Source of the DNA: Pseudomonas sp. HS6
Lineage (GTDB): Bacteria; Pseudomonadota; Gammaproteobacteria; Pseudomonadales; Pseudomonadaceae
Direction: 5' to 3'
DNA: 64,000 nucleotides
Assembly (NCBI RefSeq): GCF_023375815.1
Contig: NZ_CP067412.1
Location: 5,208,001-5,272,000, forward strand
The notes under the pieces were generated by a model that searched no databases, had not been told where the DNA came from, and saw only the letters and a program-made list of their open reading frames with translations. Shown one piece after another: positions 46,117 through 54,915 of this stretch (its first letter is position 1; the number at the start of each line of letters is the position of its first letter). The position numbers and the translations under genes were made by a program.

Positions 46117-47145
46117 ATGCTCCGAGGTAATCAATCCAGGGAAGTATTGATAAACGTCAGAGGTGCGGAATTGATTGCAAGGGAAGTCAGCCAATTTCAA
46201 GCAAGCGACATGGCCGGGCAAACGGATAGAGCTGAGTCTATGACCTACATAACGCGAGACGAATTCAGCGCCAGGATCGAAGTCATCGAGACAAGAATCG
46301 ATGCACGGATCGAGTCCATGTCCGCAAAAATCGATGGCTTTCTGACCCTGCAGGCCGAGCGGGACCAGGCACGGCTGGAGGTTGAAAAAAGTCAGGAGCA
46401 GGCGCGGCTGGAGCAAAAACGCTCTATGGAGGAGGCCCGGTTCGAGTGGGAGCGCTCTCAGGAGGCGGCGCGGCTGGAGCGGGTGCGGTCTCAAGAGGTG
46501 GCGCGGCTGGAGCAGAAACGAGAGCAGGAAACTGCGCGGCAGGAGTGGGAGCAGTCTCAGGAAAAGTCGCGCCTTGAGCGGGAAGAGGCTCAGAAGAGCG
46601 TGCGGCTTGAGCGCGAGAAGGCTCAGGAGAAAGTGCGGCTTGAGCGCGAGCAGGCTCAGGAGAAAGTGCGTCAGGAACGGGAGCTGGCTCTGAAAAAAAT
46701 TCAGCTGGCGCATGAGGAGAATCTGGAAAACCTGCGGCAGGAGCGCTTGAAGGCTCGACTGGGGTATGAAAAGGTCTTGGAGACGGCGCGACAGGAGCGG
46801 GAAACGGCTAGGGTCGAGCGAGAAAAAGCCTATGAAAAAGTCAGACTGGAGCAAGAAAAAGCTCACCTGGAGCGCGACCAACGTTACGCGGTCATCTCGG
46901 TTCGCATGGACAGGTCTCTGGAGCGAATTGACGAAGCCATCAGGCAGGTCTCGACGATCAAGGCGAATTACTGGGCGGCAACTGCCGTACATTTTCTCGG
47001 GATGGTTGCCATACTCGCGGGTTCTTACTACGCGAATCAGGCAAACGTGCTTGTCACGATGCAGACCACCCTGGCCATGATTCAGTCGGTGAAAGAGGCT
47101 GGAAATTCTGCGCCGGCAGCGCTGATGGCTTTGCCTGCAGAATGA
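46117..47145 (+). CDS. Membrane-anchored protein with hendecad coiled-coil repeats
   Basis: A 342-residue protein of unknown function. The N-terminal part (about residues 42-85) has TRDEFSARIEVIETRIDARI and MSAKIDGFLTLQAE, as in small Pseudomonas membrane proteins. From residue 86 there are eleven 11-residue units (pattern R-L-E-R-E-x-A-Q-E-K-V) encoded by exact 33-bp steps, then three 18-residue units (11+7). A single membrane segment follows (about 286-307, WAATAVHFLGMVAILAGSYY) and a short tail. The charged helix should form a long rod. ATGs at 46210 and 46240 are alternative starts. A terminator follows; there is no operon partner. Confidence 0.8.
   Translation: MLRGNQSREVLINVRGAELIAREVSQFQASDMAGQTDRAESMTYITRDEFSARIEVIETRIDARIESMSAKIDGFLTLQAERDQARLEVEKSQEQARLEQKRSMEEARFEWERSQEAARLERVRSQEVARLEQKREQETARQEWEQSQEKSRLEREEAQKSVRLEREKAQEKVRLEREQAQEKVRQERELALKKIQLAHEENLENLRQERLKARLGYEKVLETARQERETARVEREKAYEKVRLEQEKAHLERDQRYAVISVRMDRSLERIDEAIRQVSTIKANYWAATAVHFLGMVAILAGSYYANQANVLVTMQTTLAMIQSVKEAGNSAPAALMALPAE
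46372..46734 (+). repeat. Eleven tandem 33-bp units (hendecad repeats)
   Basis: Units of 33 bp coding for 11 residues each, with Arg at position 1 (Gln in the last) and Glu-rich content, for example RLEREKAQEKV (46603-46635) and RLEREQAQEKV (46636-46668), which are nearly identical in DNA too. Confidence 0.9.
46735..46896 (+). repeat. Three 54-bp units (18-residue repeats)
   Basis: RQERLKARLGY+EKVLETA, RQERETARVER+EKAYEKV and RLEQEKAHLER+DQRYAVI are each 11+7 residues, which keeps the helical phase of the preceding hendecads. Confidence 0.75.
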
Positions 47146-47174
47146 AAAACGGCCTTCAATGAAGGCCGTTTTTT
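47145..47174. terminator. Bidirectional terminator
   Basis: AAAACGGCCTTC/GAAGGCCGTTTT hairpin with AAT loop and T6, between convergent genes. Confidence 0.88.
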
Positions 47175-47196
47175 GTCAGCGAGGAATACCGCTGAC

Positions 47197-47919
47197 TCAT
47201 GGCATTTCCGGCAACTCCTGCGGGCGCAGATCAAACACCAGTATTTCGGCATCCTGGCCATTGCTCAAGGTCAGTACCTGTTCATCACGAACCCGAACAC
47301 CGTCACCTTCCTTCAGTTGCACGCCGTTCAGTTCAATGCTGCCGCGAGCAACATGCACATAGGCGTAGCGGTTTGCCGGCAGTTCGAGCGAGGCGCTTTC
47401 CTGGCCATCGAACAGCCCGGCATAGACGCGTGCATCCTGGCGCACTTTGAGCGAGCCGTGGGTGCCTTCGGGTGAGATGATCAGTTGCAGGCGACCGCGT
47501 TTTTTCTGCTCGCTGAAGTGCTCTTGCTGGTAGCGTGGTTTGGCACCACTGACGTCCGGCACGATCCAGATCTGCAGGAAGTGCACAGGTTTGGTCGCCG
47601 AGTGGTTGAACTCGCTGTGGGCCACGCCGCTGCCGGCGCTCATCAGTTGTACGTCGCCGGGACGGATGACCGAACCGGTGCCCAGGGTGTCCTTGTGTTC
47701 CAGCGCGCCTTCGAGCACATAGGAGAAAATCTCCATGTCGCGGTGCGGGTGCTGGCCGAAGCCTTTGCCGGCGGCGACGCGGTCATCGTTGATCACCAGC
47801 AAGTCGGAGAAACCCTGTTCACGCGGGTCGCGATAACTGGCGAAAGAAAAGGTGTGGAAGGACTTCAACCAGCCATGATTGGCCAGACCACGGTCGGAAG
47901 CTTTGCGAAGGGTCAGCAT
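47197..47919 (-). CDS. Pirin family protein
   Basis: A 240-residue bicupin. The metal ligands of the pirin family are intact in the N-terminal cupin: His57 and His59 (QHPHRDMEI), His101 and Glu103 (AHSEF). Bacterial pirins such as YhhW can act as quercetin dioxygenases or bind enzymes of central metabolism; which applies here is unknown. Single gene with AAAGGAGA before the ATG. Confidence 0.93.
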   Translation of the reverse strand: MLTLRKASDRGLANHGWLKSFHTFSFASYRDPREQGFSDLLVINDDRVAAGKGFGQHPHRDMEIFSYVLEGALEHKDTLGTGSVIRPGDVQLMSAGSGVAHSEFNHSATKPVHFLQIWIVPDVSGAKPRYQQEHFSEQKKRGRLQLIISPEGTHGSLKVRQDARVYAGLFDGQESASLELPANRYAYVHVARGSIELNGVQLKEGDGVRVRDEQVLTLSNGQDAEILVFDLRPQELPEMP

Positions 47920-48132
47920 GATGAAATCTCCTTTCAGGACGTTGATTCGTCCGAGTGAGGAGAAGGTTACTGGTTACTGCGGCATGCAATAAGTAGATGA
48001 AAATTGAAACACTGTCTCTTCAGGGTTGACAGTTGTGTGCGCTAGTTCACGCATTCTTTTTCAACGTTCGCGTTGTACTTGGCCATAATGCGGCAACTTA
48101 TAAATGTTCATTGATTTCAGTGATGTCTGCTC

Positions 48133-49083
48133 ATGAAAACCGTGGCAATGGTGTTGTTTCCCGATTTTCTTCTGCTCGATATGGCCGGGCCGCTGGAAGT
48201 GTTTTCGGTTGCTAACCGATACCTGAAGCCGGACGCCCATTATCAACTGACGCTTCTGGGCACAGAGCGTGGGCCGCTGCGTGCTTCCAACGGTGTGCTG
48301 GTGCACACAGACCGGCACATCGACGAAGTCAGTGATCGGTATGACCTGCTGTTGGTACCGGGCGGCCCTGGGGCCTACAACGAAAAATGCCCACCGTTGC
48401 TGGCCTGGCTGCAAGGCGCAGTTGGTCGTGCGGAGCGCTATGGTTCGATTTGCACGGGGGCCTTTGTGCTGGGTTATGCCGGGTTGCTCGACGGCTATCG
48501 CGTGACCACCCACTGGAATTACACCGAACGCTTGATCAAGGGCTTCCCCAAGGCGGATGTCGCCACCGACCAGATCTTTGTCGAGGATCGAAACCTGATC
48601 ACGTCCGGCGGTGTCACAGCCGGTATTGATATGGCGTTGGCCGTGGTGGCCCGTGATCATGGCAAGAAACTCGCTCAGGACGTAGCCAAAGTGCTACTGG
48701 TGGTGATGAAGCGTCAGGGCGGACAGGCGCAATTCAGTCCACTGATGGCGGCGGTTTCGCCCCAGGAAACCCCGATCACCCGGGTCCAGAATCACGTTCT
48801 GGAACACCTTGAAGAAAGCTTCACCATCGAACGCATGGCAAGACTTGCGAACATGAGCGCTCGCCATTTCGCCCGGGTGTTCGCCCGCGAGGTCAACATG
48901 ACGCCCATGGAGTTTCTGCAAAGTGCGCGCATTGATTGCGCCCGCAATCTGCTGGAGACCAGCGATCTGCCGTTGAAGACCGTGGCCTACAAAAGTGGTT
49001 TCGGCAGCGTACGGCACATGCGTTTTCTGTTCGGCGAAAAGCTCGGGCTGACCCCGGCCCAGTATCGCGAACAGTTCAGCTAG
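48133..49083 (+). CDS. GlxA family transcriptional regulator (DJ-1/PfpI plus AraC)
   Basis: A 316-residue regulator with an N-terminal DJ-1/PfpI-like domain (about residues 3-185, with Cys107 in GSICTGAFVLG) and a C-terminal AraC-type double helix-turn-helix (about 215-314, ESFTIERMARLANMSARHFA and FGSVRHMRFLFGEKLG). Related Pseudomonas regulators (ArgR, CdhR, GbdR) respond to amino acids or quaternary amines. The inducer here is unknown and no target gene is adjacent. Confidence 0.92.
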   Translation: MKTVAMVLFPDFLLLDMAGPLEVFSVANRYLKPDAHYQLTLLGTERGPLRASNGVLVHTDRHIDEVSDRYDLLLVPGGPGAYNEKCPPLLAWLQGAVGRAERYGSICTGAFVLGYAGLLDGYRVTTHWNYTERLIKGFPKADVATDQIFVEDRNLITSGGVTAGIDMALAVVARDHGKKLAQDVAKVLLVVMKRQGGQAQFSPLMAAVSPQETPITRVQNHVLEHLEESFTIERMARLANMSARHFARVFAREVNMTPMEFLQSARIDCARNLLETSDLPLKTVAYKSGFGSVRHMRFLFGEKLGLTPAQYREQFS

Positions 49084-49173
49084 AGCGATTCTGTCCGTCA
49101 CCCGCACCCGGATGTCCGTACTGCGCCCTGCGTGACGGTTGTACCGTCATCGTGGCCTGCCAAGATAACGGAC

Positions 49174-50646
49174 ATGAACAGCCTCAACGAATTGAACTCG
49201 GCGTCGGTCCTGCGTTTCGGCCCGTACGCGTTCCATTTGCGCCAACGGCTGATCCTCGAAGGGGATCGGCAACTGCGCATGGGCGGTCGTGCGCTGGACA
49301 TTCTGCAAGTGCTGGTCGAGCGCGCCGGCCGGGTGGTCAGCAAGGAGCAACTGATCGCGCTGGTGTGGCCGACCTCGGTGGTCGAGGAGATCAACCTGCG
49401 GGTGCACATCGCGGCATTGCGCCGGGCCCTCGGCGACGGCGAGAACGGTCAGCGTTACATCGTCAACGTGCCGCAATGTGGGTACAGCTTCGTTGCGCCG
49501 GTGCACGGCGATAGCGTCGCCCAAGTGGTGTTCGAAAGCCTGCAACCACCCCAACACAATTTGCCCGCACGGCTGACGCCTGTCACCGGCCGCGATTCAC
49601 TGGTCGGTGGTCTGGTGCGGCAATTGCCGCTGTCCCGACTGATAACGGTGACGGGACCTGCCGGCGTTGGCAAAAGTACCGTAGCACTGCGCGCAGCGGA
49701 ACTGCTGCTGCAACATTTTCGCGATGGTGTATGGCAGGTGGATTTATCCCTGGTCGACGAGAAGACCTCACTCGTCGATCATCTTTTGCAAACCCTCGAT
49801 ATCGATTTCGCCACCCTGGCGGCGCGCCACGCATTGCTGGTGCTGGACAACTGCGAACACCTGCACGAAGCCTGTCGAGGCTTGCTGCAAACACTGCTCG
49901 ACGCAGCGCCCCGGCTGTCGATTCTTGCCACCAGCCGCGAGCCGTTGCGTCTCGGTCTGGAAGTCCTGCAACCACTGCCACCCCTGACCGTTCCCAAAAC
50001 CTCGGCGCTCAACAGCGTCGGCGAGGTCATGGGGTATTCGGCGGTGCAGCTGTTTGTCAGTCGCACCCGAGCGCGTCAACACGGTTTCTCTCTGCGTGAG
50101 CAGGATCTGGAAACGGTGCGCGACATTTGTCGGCGGCTCGACGGCCTGCCGCTGGCGATCGAACTGGCAGCGGCACAGATCGACGCACTGGCGCTGGTCG
50201 GGCTTCAGGCGCAGCTGGACCTCGGTCTGCAAGTCTTGAGTCATGGCCGCCGGACTGCGGTGCCACGTCATCAGTCGATGCAAGCGGCGCTTGACTGGAG
50301 CTATCAGCGCCTGAGCGAGCACGAACAACGCGTGCTGCAACGCCTGTCGGTGTTCAAGATGGCGTTCACGCTGGATGCCGCCATCGGCGTGATCAGTTGT
50401 GCACAACTACCACCCTCGACGCTGGTGTCCGTGGTCGAGCAGTTGGCGGCTAGGTCATTGCTGACAACAGACCGATCCAGCGGAATACTGCGTTATCGAA
50501 TGCTCAACACCACTCGCCACTATGCCCTTGAGCAACTGGAGCAGGGCGGTGAGTTGGGTGATGTGGAGCGTCGGCATGCGCGTTACTTGGGACGCGCGCG
50601 ATCGAACTCACGCCCGCAACTGACTGTGCAATTCGTCGAGCAGTAA
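49174..50646 (+). CDS. Winged-helix STAND-type ATPase regulator, short and probably truncated
   Basis: A 490-residue regulator with an OmpR-type winged helix (about residues 12-95, RALDILQVLVERAGRVVSKE) and an NTPase module with P-loop GPAGVGKST (161-169) and Walker B LLVLDNCEHL. It aligns well with the N-terminal half of the convergent 928-residue paralogue up to RRHARYLGRA. Then it ends abruptly with 15 or so residues read from the antisense strand of that paralogue's 3' end. The TPR-like C-terminal half is missing, so it has probably lost signal sensing. ATG 49174 is used; the frame is open upstream. Confidence 0.82.
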   Translation: MNSLNELNSASVLRFGPYAFHLRQRLILEGDRQLRMGGRALDILQVLVERAGRVVSKEQLIALVWPTSVVEEINLRVHIAALRRALGDGENGQRYIVNVPQCGYSFVAPVHGDSVAQVVFESLQPPQHNLPARLTPVTGRDSLVGGLVRQLPLSRLITVTGPAGVGKSTVALRAAELLLQHFRDGVWQVDLSLVDEKTSLVDHLLQTLDIDFATLAARHALLVLDNCEHLHEACRGLLQTLLDAAPRLSILATSREPLRLGLEVLQPLPPLTVPKTSALNSVGEVMGYSAVQLFVSRTRARQHGFSLREQDLETVRDICRRLDGLPLAIELAAAQIDALALVGLQAQLDLGLQVLSHGRRTAVPRHQSMQAALDWSYQRLSEHEQRVLQRLSVFKMAFTLDAAIGVISCAQLPPSTLVSVVEQLAARSLLTTDRSSGILRYRMLNTTRHYALEQLEQGGELGDVERRHARYLGRARSNSRPQLTVQFVEQ

Positions 50647-53394
50647 ACGCACCTTGCGCAAATCCGGGGTGGCATAGCCTTCGGTGAAGCGCTGGTAGAC
50701 AGGTGTCAGTAACTCCAGTGCCTCGCGGTAGCGCGACTGGCGCTGCCACAACTGAGCCAGCGAAGTCGCACTGCGCAGTTCCCACGCCAGGGCGCCTTGC
50801 GTCCTCGCAATTACAAGCGATTGCTGCAAGGCGCTTTCGACGGTGTGATGGCAGGCCGAGTCAGCGGCCAGCAATCGCTCGGCCCGAGCCCGAAAAATCT
50901 CCGCCGTGCTCCAGCCCGCCGCGCCGCTCAGTGCCCGCTCGAGCAAAGCATCATCAACGAAACCCGGATCCAGAGTGACCATGATTTCCCTGACCAGGCC
51001 GCTATCGGCGGGCGGGATTGCAGGAGCCTTGTCGGCGTCGATCACCTGCGCATAGTGCCGCGCCCACGTGTAGAACAGCAGCACCGAATGCTTCTGCGCC
51101 TGTTCGAGCAGCAGTTGCAGCAACGCGCGGGCGTTTTGCACGTCGCCGTTGTAATGGGCGATCAGACACGAAGCGAGTGCCAGGGTGTAGCAGATCGAGG
51201 TGCCGTGGTTGATCTGCACCGCGATGTCCAGCGCCTGCCGTGCCGTGCGCCAGGCCTGCTCGGGAAATCCCTGCAGCCACAACACTCGGGCGAGAACGGT
51301 CAGCGAAGCAACGCTCTGATCGTATTGCACGCCAAAGCCGTGAGTGAAACGGTTGAGGTGGCCGCTTTGAGCCATGCGCTGGATCACCTGTTCGGCGTGG
51401 ATCCGCGCCTGATGTTGATCGCCGGCGTAGTGCAGCGCGAGCACCCGCAAACGGTGGGTACTCAAGGACAATTGTGCATCGCCGTGCAGGCCAAGGCTTT
51501 CGAATTGCTCGCTCTGCTCCAGCGCCATCCGATAATGACCGCAACTGAGATTGACCGCCATGTGCCCCGACACCGCACGCAATTGCCCGGCCTTGTCATC
51601 GTGTCGTTGCGCCAGCAGGCGGGCGCTGACGAAGGCTTCGATGGTTTCCGGTGTGCCTCCCCAGGTGTGGTAGCAGGCGCTACCCAGCGCCAGTTTCAAG
51701 GCGATTTCCAGGCGTGGGCAAGGCTCCTCGGATGACTCCAGCAACGCGAGCGCCCGGCGCACATGAACACCGTATTCCTTGAGCAGGGACAACTCTTGCC
51801 ACAACGGCGCCGAAGTCGCCGTCAGGCGAACGCCGAGAGGGCGCGAGCCTTCATCGTTCAGCGTCCAGTCAAGTGCGGCCCGGAGGTCTTCGAGGCCACG
51901 GGCATAGCGCTCGATCCATAACCCGGTCGGCGTGTTCTCCCAATCGGCCTGGGCCTGATGCATCAGCGCCAGGCAGCGCTCGGCATGGCGCTCGCGGGTA
52001 TCGCTGAGCTCGGCCGCCTGATCGAGTTTTTCCAGTGCATAACGGCGGGTGGTATCGAGCAGGCGATAGAACACTTCTTCATCGCCGACCTCGACGTTGA
52101 GCAACGACTTGGCGACCAGTTGCGTGATCGAGGCGAACACTTCGCCCGGCTCGATATGCTGACCAACGATGACCGCCGCCGCAGACTCCAGAGTGAATGC
52201 ACCTCGAAACACGCCCAGTCGGCGCAAACCGGTCTGTTCGCAGCCGTTGAGCAGGTTGAAGCTCCAGTCCAGCGTGGCACGCAAGGTTTCATGTCGGCCG
52301 AGGTGAGTCTGGTTGCCCGCCGGCAAGCTTCCCTGAAGCTGACTCAGCACACCGTTCAGTCCAAGGCTCGCCACCTGCGCGGCCGCCAGTTCCAGCGCCA
52401 GCGGGATGCCATCCAGCCGACGGCAGATTTCGACGATCAAGGGCAGGTCGGCATTGCCCGGCTCGAAGTGTTCGTGGGCGGCGATTGCCCGTTCGACAAA
52501 CAGTTGCAGCGCGGAAAAACCCATCGCCTGATCGCGGTCTAGCACTGCGATCGGCGGCGGACAGTCGAGTGATTCCAGTCGCTGCACGTATTCGCCCTCG
52601 GCGCGCAGACTTTCGCGGCTGGTGGCCAGGATGTGCACCTGCGGCGCGCCACGCAAAATGCTTTCACTGAGCAGCGCCACGGCGTCGATCAAATGCTCGC
52701 AGTTATCGATCACCAACAGCATCTGCCGCTCGCGCAGGCTGTTGACCAGGCACGCCATCGGCTCACTGTCATGCAGCGAAAGATCCAGCAGGGCGGCAAG
52801 GTGCGAGCAGATCGAGCCCGGATCGTTGAGCGGAGCCAGATCCAGCAGACGAATGCCATCGCGATAGCATCCGATGAGTTGCTCGGCGACGCGCAGGGCC
52901 ACCGTGGTCTTGCCAATGCCGCCGGGGCCGACCAGGGTGATGCAGCGTTGACGCGGTAGTTGCGCCATCAGACTGTCGACCACCGACTGGCGACCGATCA
53001 TCCGCGTGCGACGCAATGGCAGGTTGTGCCGACCGATGGGGTCAGTGGCGGGGCGTTGTTCGATGGATTGCAGCAGGATCGGCGCGACGAAACTGTAGCC
53101 GCGCTGCGCCACCGTGACGATGTAGCGCTGCCCGGCCTGACCGTCGCCGAGTGCCTTGCGCAGGGCGGCCATGTGCACCCGCAAGTTGATGTCTTCCACC
53201 ACGCTGTCCGGCCAGATTTCGGCGATCAACTGTTGCTTGCTCACGACCTCGCCGGCGTTGGCCAGCAGGATCAGCAGAATGTCCATGGCGCGGCGGCCCA
53301 GGCGCAAAGGCTGGTCGCCCTCAAGCACCAGCCGCTGGCCGGGGTGAATCCGATAGGGGCCAAATCCGATGGCCTGATTCGGGGAAAGACTCAA
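50608..53394 (-). CDS. Winged-helix STAND-type ATPase transcriptional regulator
   Basis: A 928-residue regulator with an N-terminal OmpR-type winged helix (about residues 8-105), an NTPase module with P-loop GPGGIGKTT (156-164) and LLVIDNCEHL, then a long helical TPR-like region (about 500-928). STAND regulators of this type bind an effector with the helical region and ATP with the core, then oligomerise on DNA. The effector and targets are unknown. It is convergent with a shorter paralogue, overlapping it by 39 bp at the 3' ends. Confidence 0.88.
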   Translation of the reverse strand: MSLSPNQAIGFGPYRIHPGQRLVLEGDQPLRLGRRAMDILLILLANAGEVVSKQQLIAEIWPDSVVEDINLRVHMAALRKALGDGQAGQRYIVTVAQRGYSFVAPILLQSIEQRPATDPIGRHNLPLRRTRMIGRQSVVDSLMAQLPRQRCITLVGPGGIGKTTVALRVAEQLIGCYRDGIRLLDLAPLNDPGSICSHLAALLDLSLHDSEPMACLVNSLRERQMLLVIDNCEHLIDAVALLSESILRGAPQVHILATSRESLRAEGEYVQRLESLDCPPPIAVLDRDQAMGFSALQLFVERAIAAHEHFEPGNADLPLIVEICRRLDGIPLALELAAAQVASLGLNGVLSQLQGSLPAGNQTHLGRHETLRATLDWSFNLLNGCEQTGLRRLGVFRGAFTLESAAAVIVGQHIEPGEVFASITQLVAKSLLNVEVGDEEVFYRLLDTTRRYALEKLDQAAELSDTRERHAERCLALMHQAQADWENTPTGLWIERYARGLEDLRAALDWTLNDEGSRPLGVRLTATSAPLWQELSLLKEYGVHVRRALALLESSEEPCPRLEIALKLALGSACYHTWGGTPETIEAFVSARLLAQRHDDKAGQLRAVSGHMAVNLSCGHYRMALEQSEQFESLGLHGDAQLSLSTHRLRVLALHYAGDQHQARIHAEQVIQRMAQSGHLNRFTHGFGVQYDQSVASLTVLARVLWLQGFPEQAWRTARQALDIAVQINHGTSICYTLALASCLIAHYNGDVQNARALLQLLLEQAQKHSVLLFYTWARHYAQVIDADKAPAIPPADSGLVREIMVTLDPGFVDDALLERALSGAAGWSTAEIFRARAERLLAADSACHHTVESALQQSLVIARTQGALAWELRSATSLAQLWQRQSRYREALELLTPVYQRFTEGYATPDLRKVRLLLDELHSQLRA

Positions 53395-53726
53395 CCGCTC
53401 ACTCCTGCGATGTTTTTGTAATCCTGCGCTGTCGGGGTGAAGAACCTGTGACGGGCAGGGCGGATAGAGACTTGAGGGTCACGCAAGCGGTCTAATCCGC
53501 GGTATCCGAGCATATTCCTCAGGATTTGATGCCAGCGCAACGGGCGTGAAGTCCTGCCGTTTGGACGTCGGTCGGCATCCAGTGCCATTACCACTGTATT
53601 TAAAGGCTGGAACCTGTGTCGGTTCGCCCGACAGCCGGGAAAAATTAACAACGATTAACTCGTCCGCGCCCGCTCTAGAGCCAAAACTCCAAGGCAATGG
53701 AGTGCATACGTCCGGAGGACGCTGCG
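53395..53726 (+). other. Divergent region between the STAND regulator and the flavodoxin-like gene
   Basis: 332 bp without a gene. It holds the 22-bp motif at 53643-53664 (shared with the LysR promoter) and GGAGGA before the flavodoxin ATG. Nothing else is evident. Confidence 0.5.
53643..53664 (-). promoter_or_regulatory. Shared 22-bp motif, copy 1
   Basis: Read on the minus strand: GACGAGTTAA, T, CGTTGTTAATT. It matches copy 2 (54811-54832) at 21 of 22 positions and lies 62 bp before the flavodoxin-like gene. It contains a TTAA-N6-TTAA dyad suggestive of a regulator site. Confidence 0.65.
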
Positions 53727-54296
53727 ATGAGCAAGGTAGTGGTGGTCTATCACAGTGGCTACGGGCACACCCGCGTCATTGCGCAGGCAGTGGCCCAAGG
53801 TGTGGAGCGCCACTTGGGCAGCACTTGCCTGTTGCTGGCGGTGGAAGATGTGGAAGCACACTGGGACGACCTGCACCGCGCCGACGCCATCATCTTCGGC
53901 GCGCCAACCTACATGGGCAGCGCTTCGGCGGCGTTCAAGCAATTCATGGAGGCCACGGCCCCGTTCTACCTTGCCCGGCCGTGGCGCAATAAACTCGCGG
54001 CGGGCTTCACCAATTCTGGCAGTCTGTGTGGCGACAAACTCAACACTCTGCTGCAACTGGCGGTGTTCGCCGCCCAGCATTCGATGATCTGGGTCGGGCT
54101 CGATCTGTTGCCGGCACGAGCACATGCTGGTGCCTTCGATGGTCAATTGAATCGCCTCGGCAGCTCCCTCGGCGCGATGTCCCAATCTTCTGTCGAGCAG
54201 CCACCCGAACAGGCACCGCCACTGGAGGACCAACTGACTGCCGCGCACCTCGGCGAGCGGGTGGCACGACTGGCTCAGCGGATGGCGGGGGAATGA
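53727..54296 (+). CDS. Flavodoxin-family NAD(P)H-dependent oxidoreductase
   Basis: A 189-residue FMN-binding protein of the WrbA/flavodoxin type. The phosphate loop YHSGYGHTR stands at residues 8-16 and the FMN-contact GAPTYMGSASAAFKQFME at about 58-75. It is likely a quinone or nitro reductase that protects against redox cyclers. ATG 53727 follows GGAGGA and opens the beta strand SKVVVVYHS. The promoter carries copy 1 of the shared 22-bp motif. Confidence 0.88.
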   Translation: MSKVVVVYHSGYGHTRVIAQAVAQGVERHLGSTCLLLAVEDVEAHWDDLHRADAIIFGAPTYMGSASAAFKQFMEATAPFYLARPWRNKLAAGFTNSGSLCGDKLNTLLQLAVFAAQHSMIWVGLDLLPARAHAGAFDGQLNRLGSSLGAMSQSSVEQPPEQAPPLEDQLTAAHLGERVARLAQRMAGE

Positions 54297-54303
54297 AACC
54301 GCC

Positions 54304-54705
54304 TCAGCGGTTTTTCATGACCTGACAACGCCACGCAAACGGATTGATCCCTTCGCTGCGGGTGAAGATGTGGCAGAAGTGCGCCTGATCGCAAAAGCCG
54401 CATTCCAGGCTGATCTGCGTGAGGCTGTGGTTGGTGTGTTGGATCAACAGTTTGGCCCGGGCAATGCGCTGGGCGCGGATCCAGTCTTGCGGCGAATACC
54501 CGGTGCTGCACTTGAACGCCCGGGAAAAGTGACTGCGCGACAGTGCGCAGGCGCTGGCCAGTTCGGTGACTTCAAGGCTGTCGCCCAGGCGTTCGAGGAT
54601 CAGTTGTTTCACCAGCCGTTCCCGTTGCGGGCTAAGACCCCCGGTACTGATTTTGCGGGGTTCGCTGGCAGGGGCGAGGGCGACGGTTTGCTGTGAGTGA
54701 GCCAT
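54304..54705 (-). CDS. AraC family transcriptional regulator (DNA-binding domain only)
   Basis: A 133-residue regulator consisting almost only of the AraC double helix-turn-helix (about residues 30-130: LEVTELASACALSRSHFSRA and SLTQISLECGFCDQAHFCHI). Such short forms (like SoxS or MarA) lack an effector domain and act by abundance. ATG 54705 is preferred to a TTG two codons earlier. It is convergent with the flavodoxin gene and divergent from LysR 54916, sharing with it the intergenic region that carries motif copy 2. Confidence 0.88.
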   Translation of the reverse strand: MAHSQQTVALAPASEPRKISTGGLSPQRERLVKQLILERLGDSLEVTELASACALSRSHFSRAFKCSTGYSPQDWIRAQRIARAKLLIQHTNHSLTQISLECGFCDQAHFCHIFTRSEGINPFAWRCQVMKNR

Positions 54706-54810
54706 GGCCAAGGTCCGTGTCGGGGGGGGAAGGCACGGTCAGCGCTTTCCCTCAGGTCAATAAAACAACGCTGCGCAGAGGGATTCATTGTTTGGCGAGG
54801 GGCGAAGGCT

Positions 54811-54832
54811 GACGAGTTAAACGTTGTTAATT
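54811..54832 (+). promoter_or_regulatory. Shared 22-bp motif, copy 2
   Basis: GACGAGTTAA, A, CGTTGTTAATT. It lies between the divergent AraC (54705) and LysR (54916) genes and matches copy 1 at 53643-53664 with one mismatch. Confidence 0.65.
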
Positions 54833-54915
54833 CCGCCGCCAAAGCTGATTTCGAAAGGCCGCTGATCAAGTAAAGTGCGTAGCACTTGCGCCTGGCCAAA
54901 AAGGAAAACACGCCC

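Noticed and set aside
46372..46896. CRISPR-like regular repeats
   Set aside because: The 33-bp periodicity is coding (11 residues) without unique spacers; it is not a CRISPR array. No CRISPR array was seen elsewhere.
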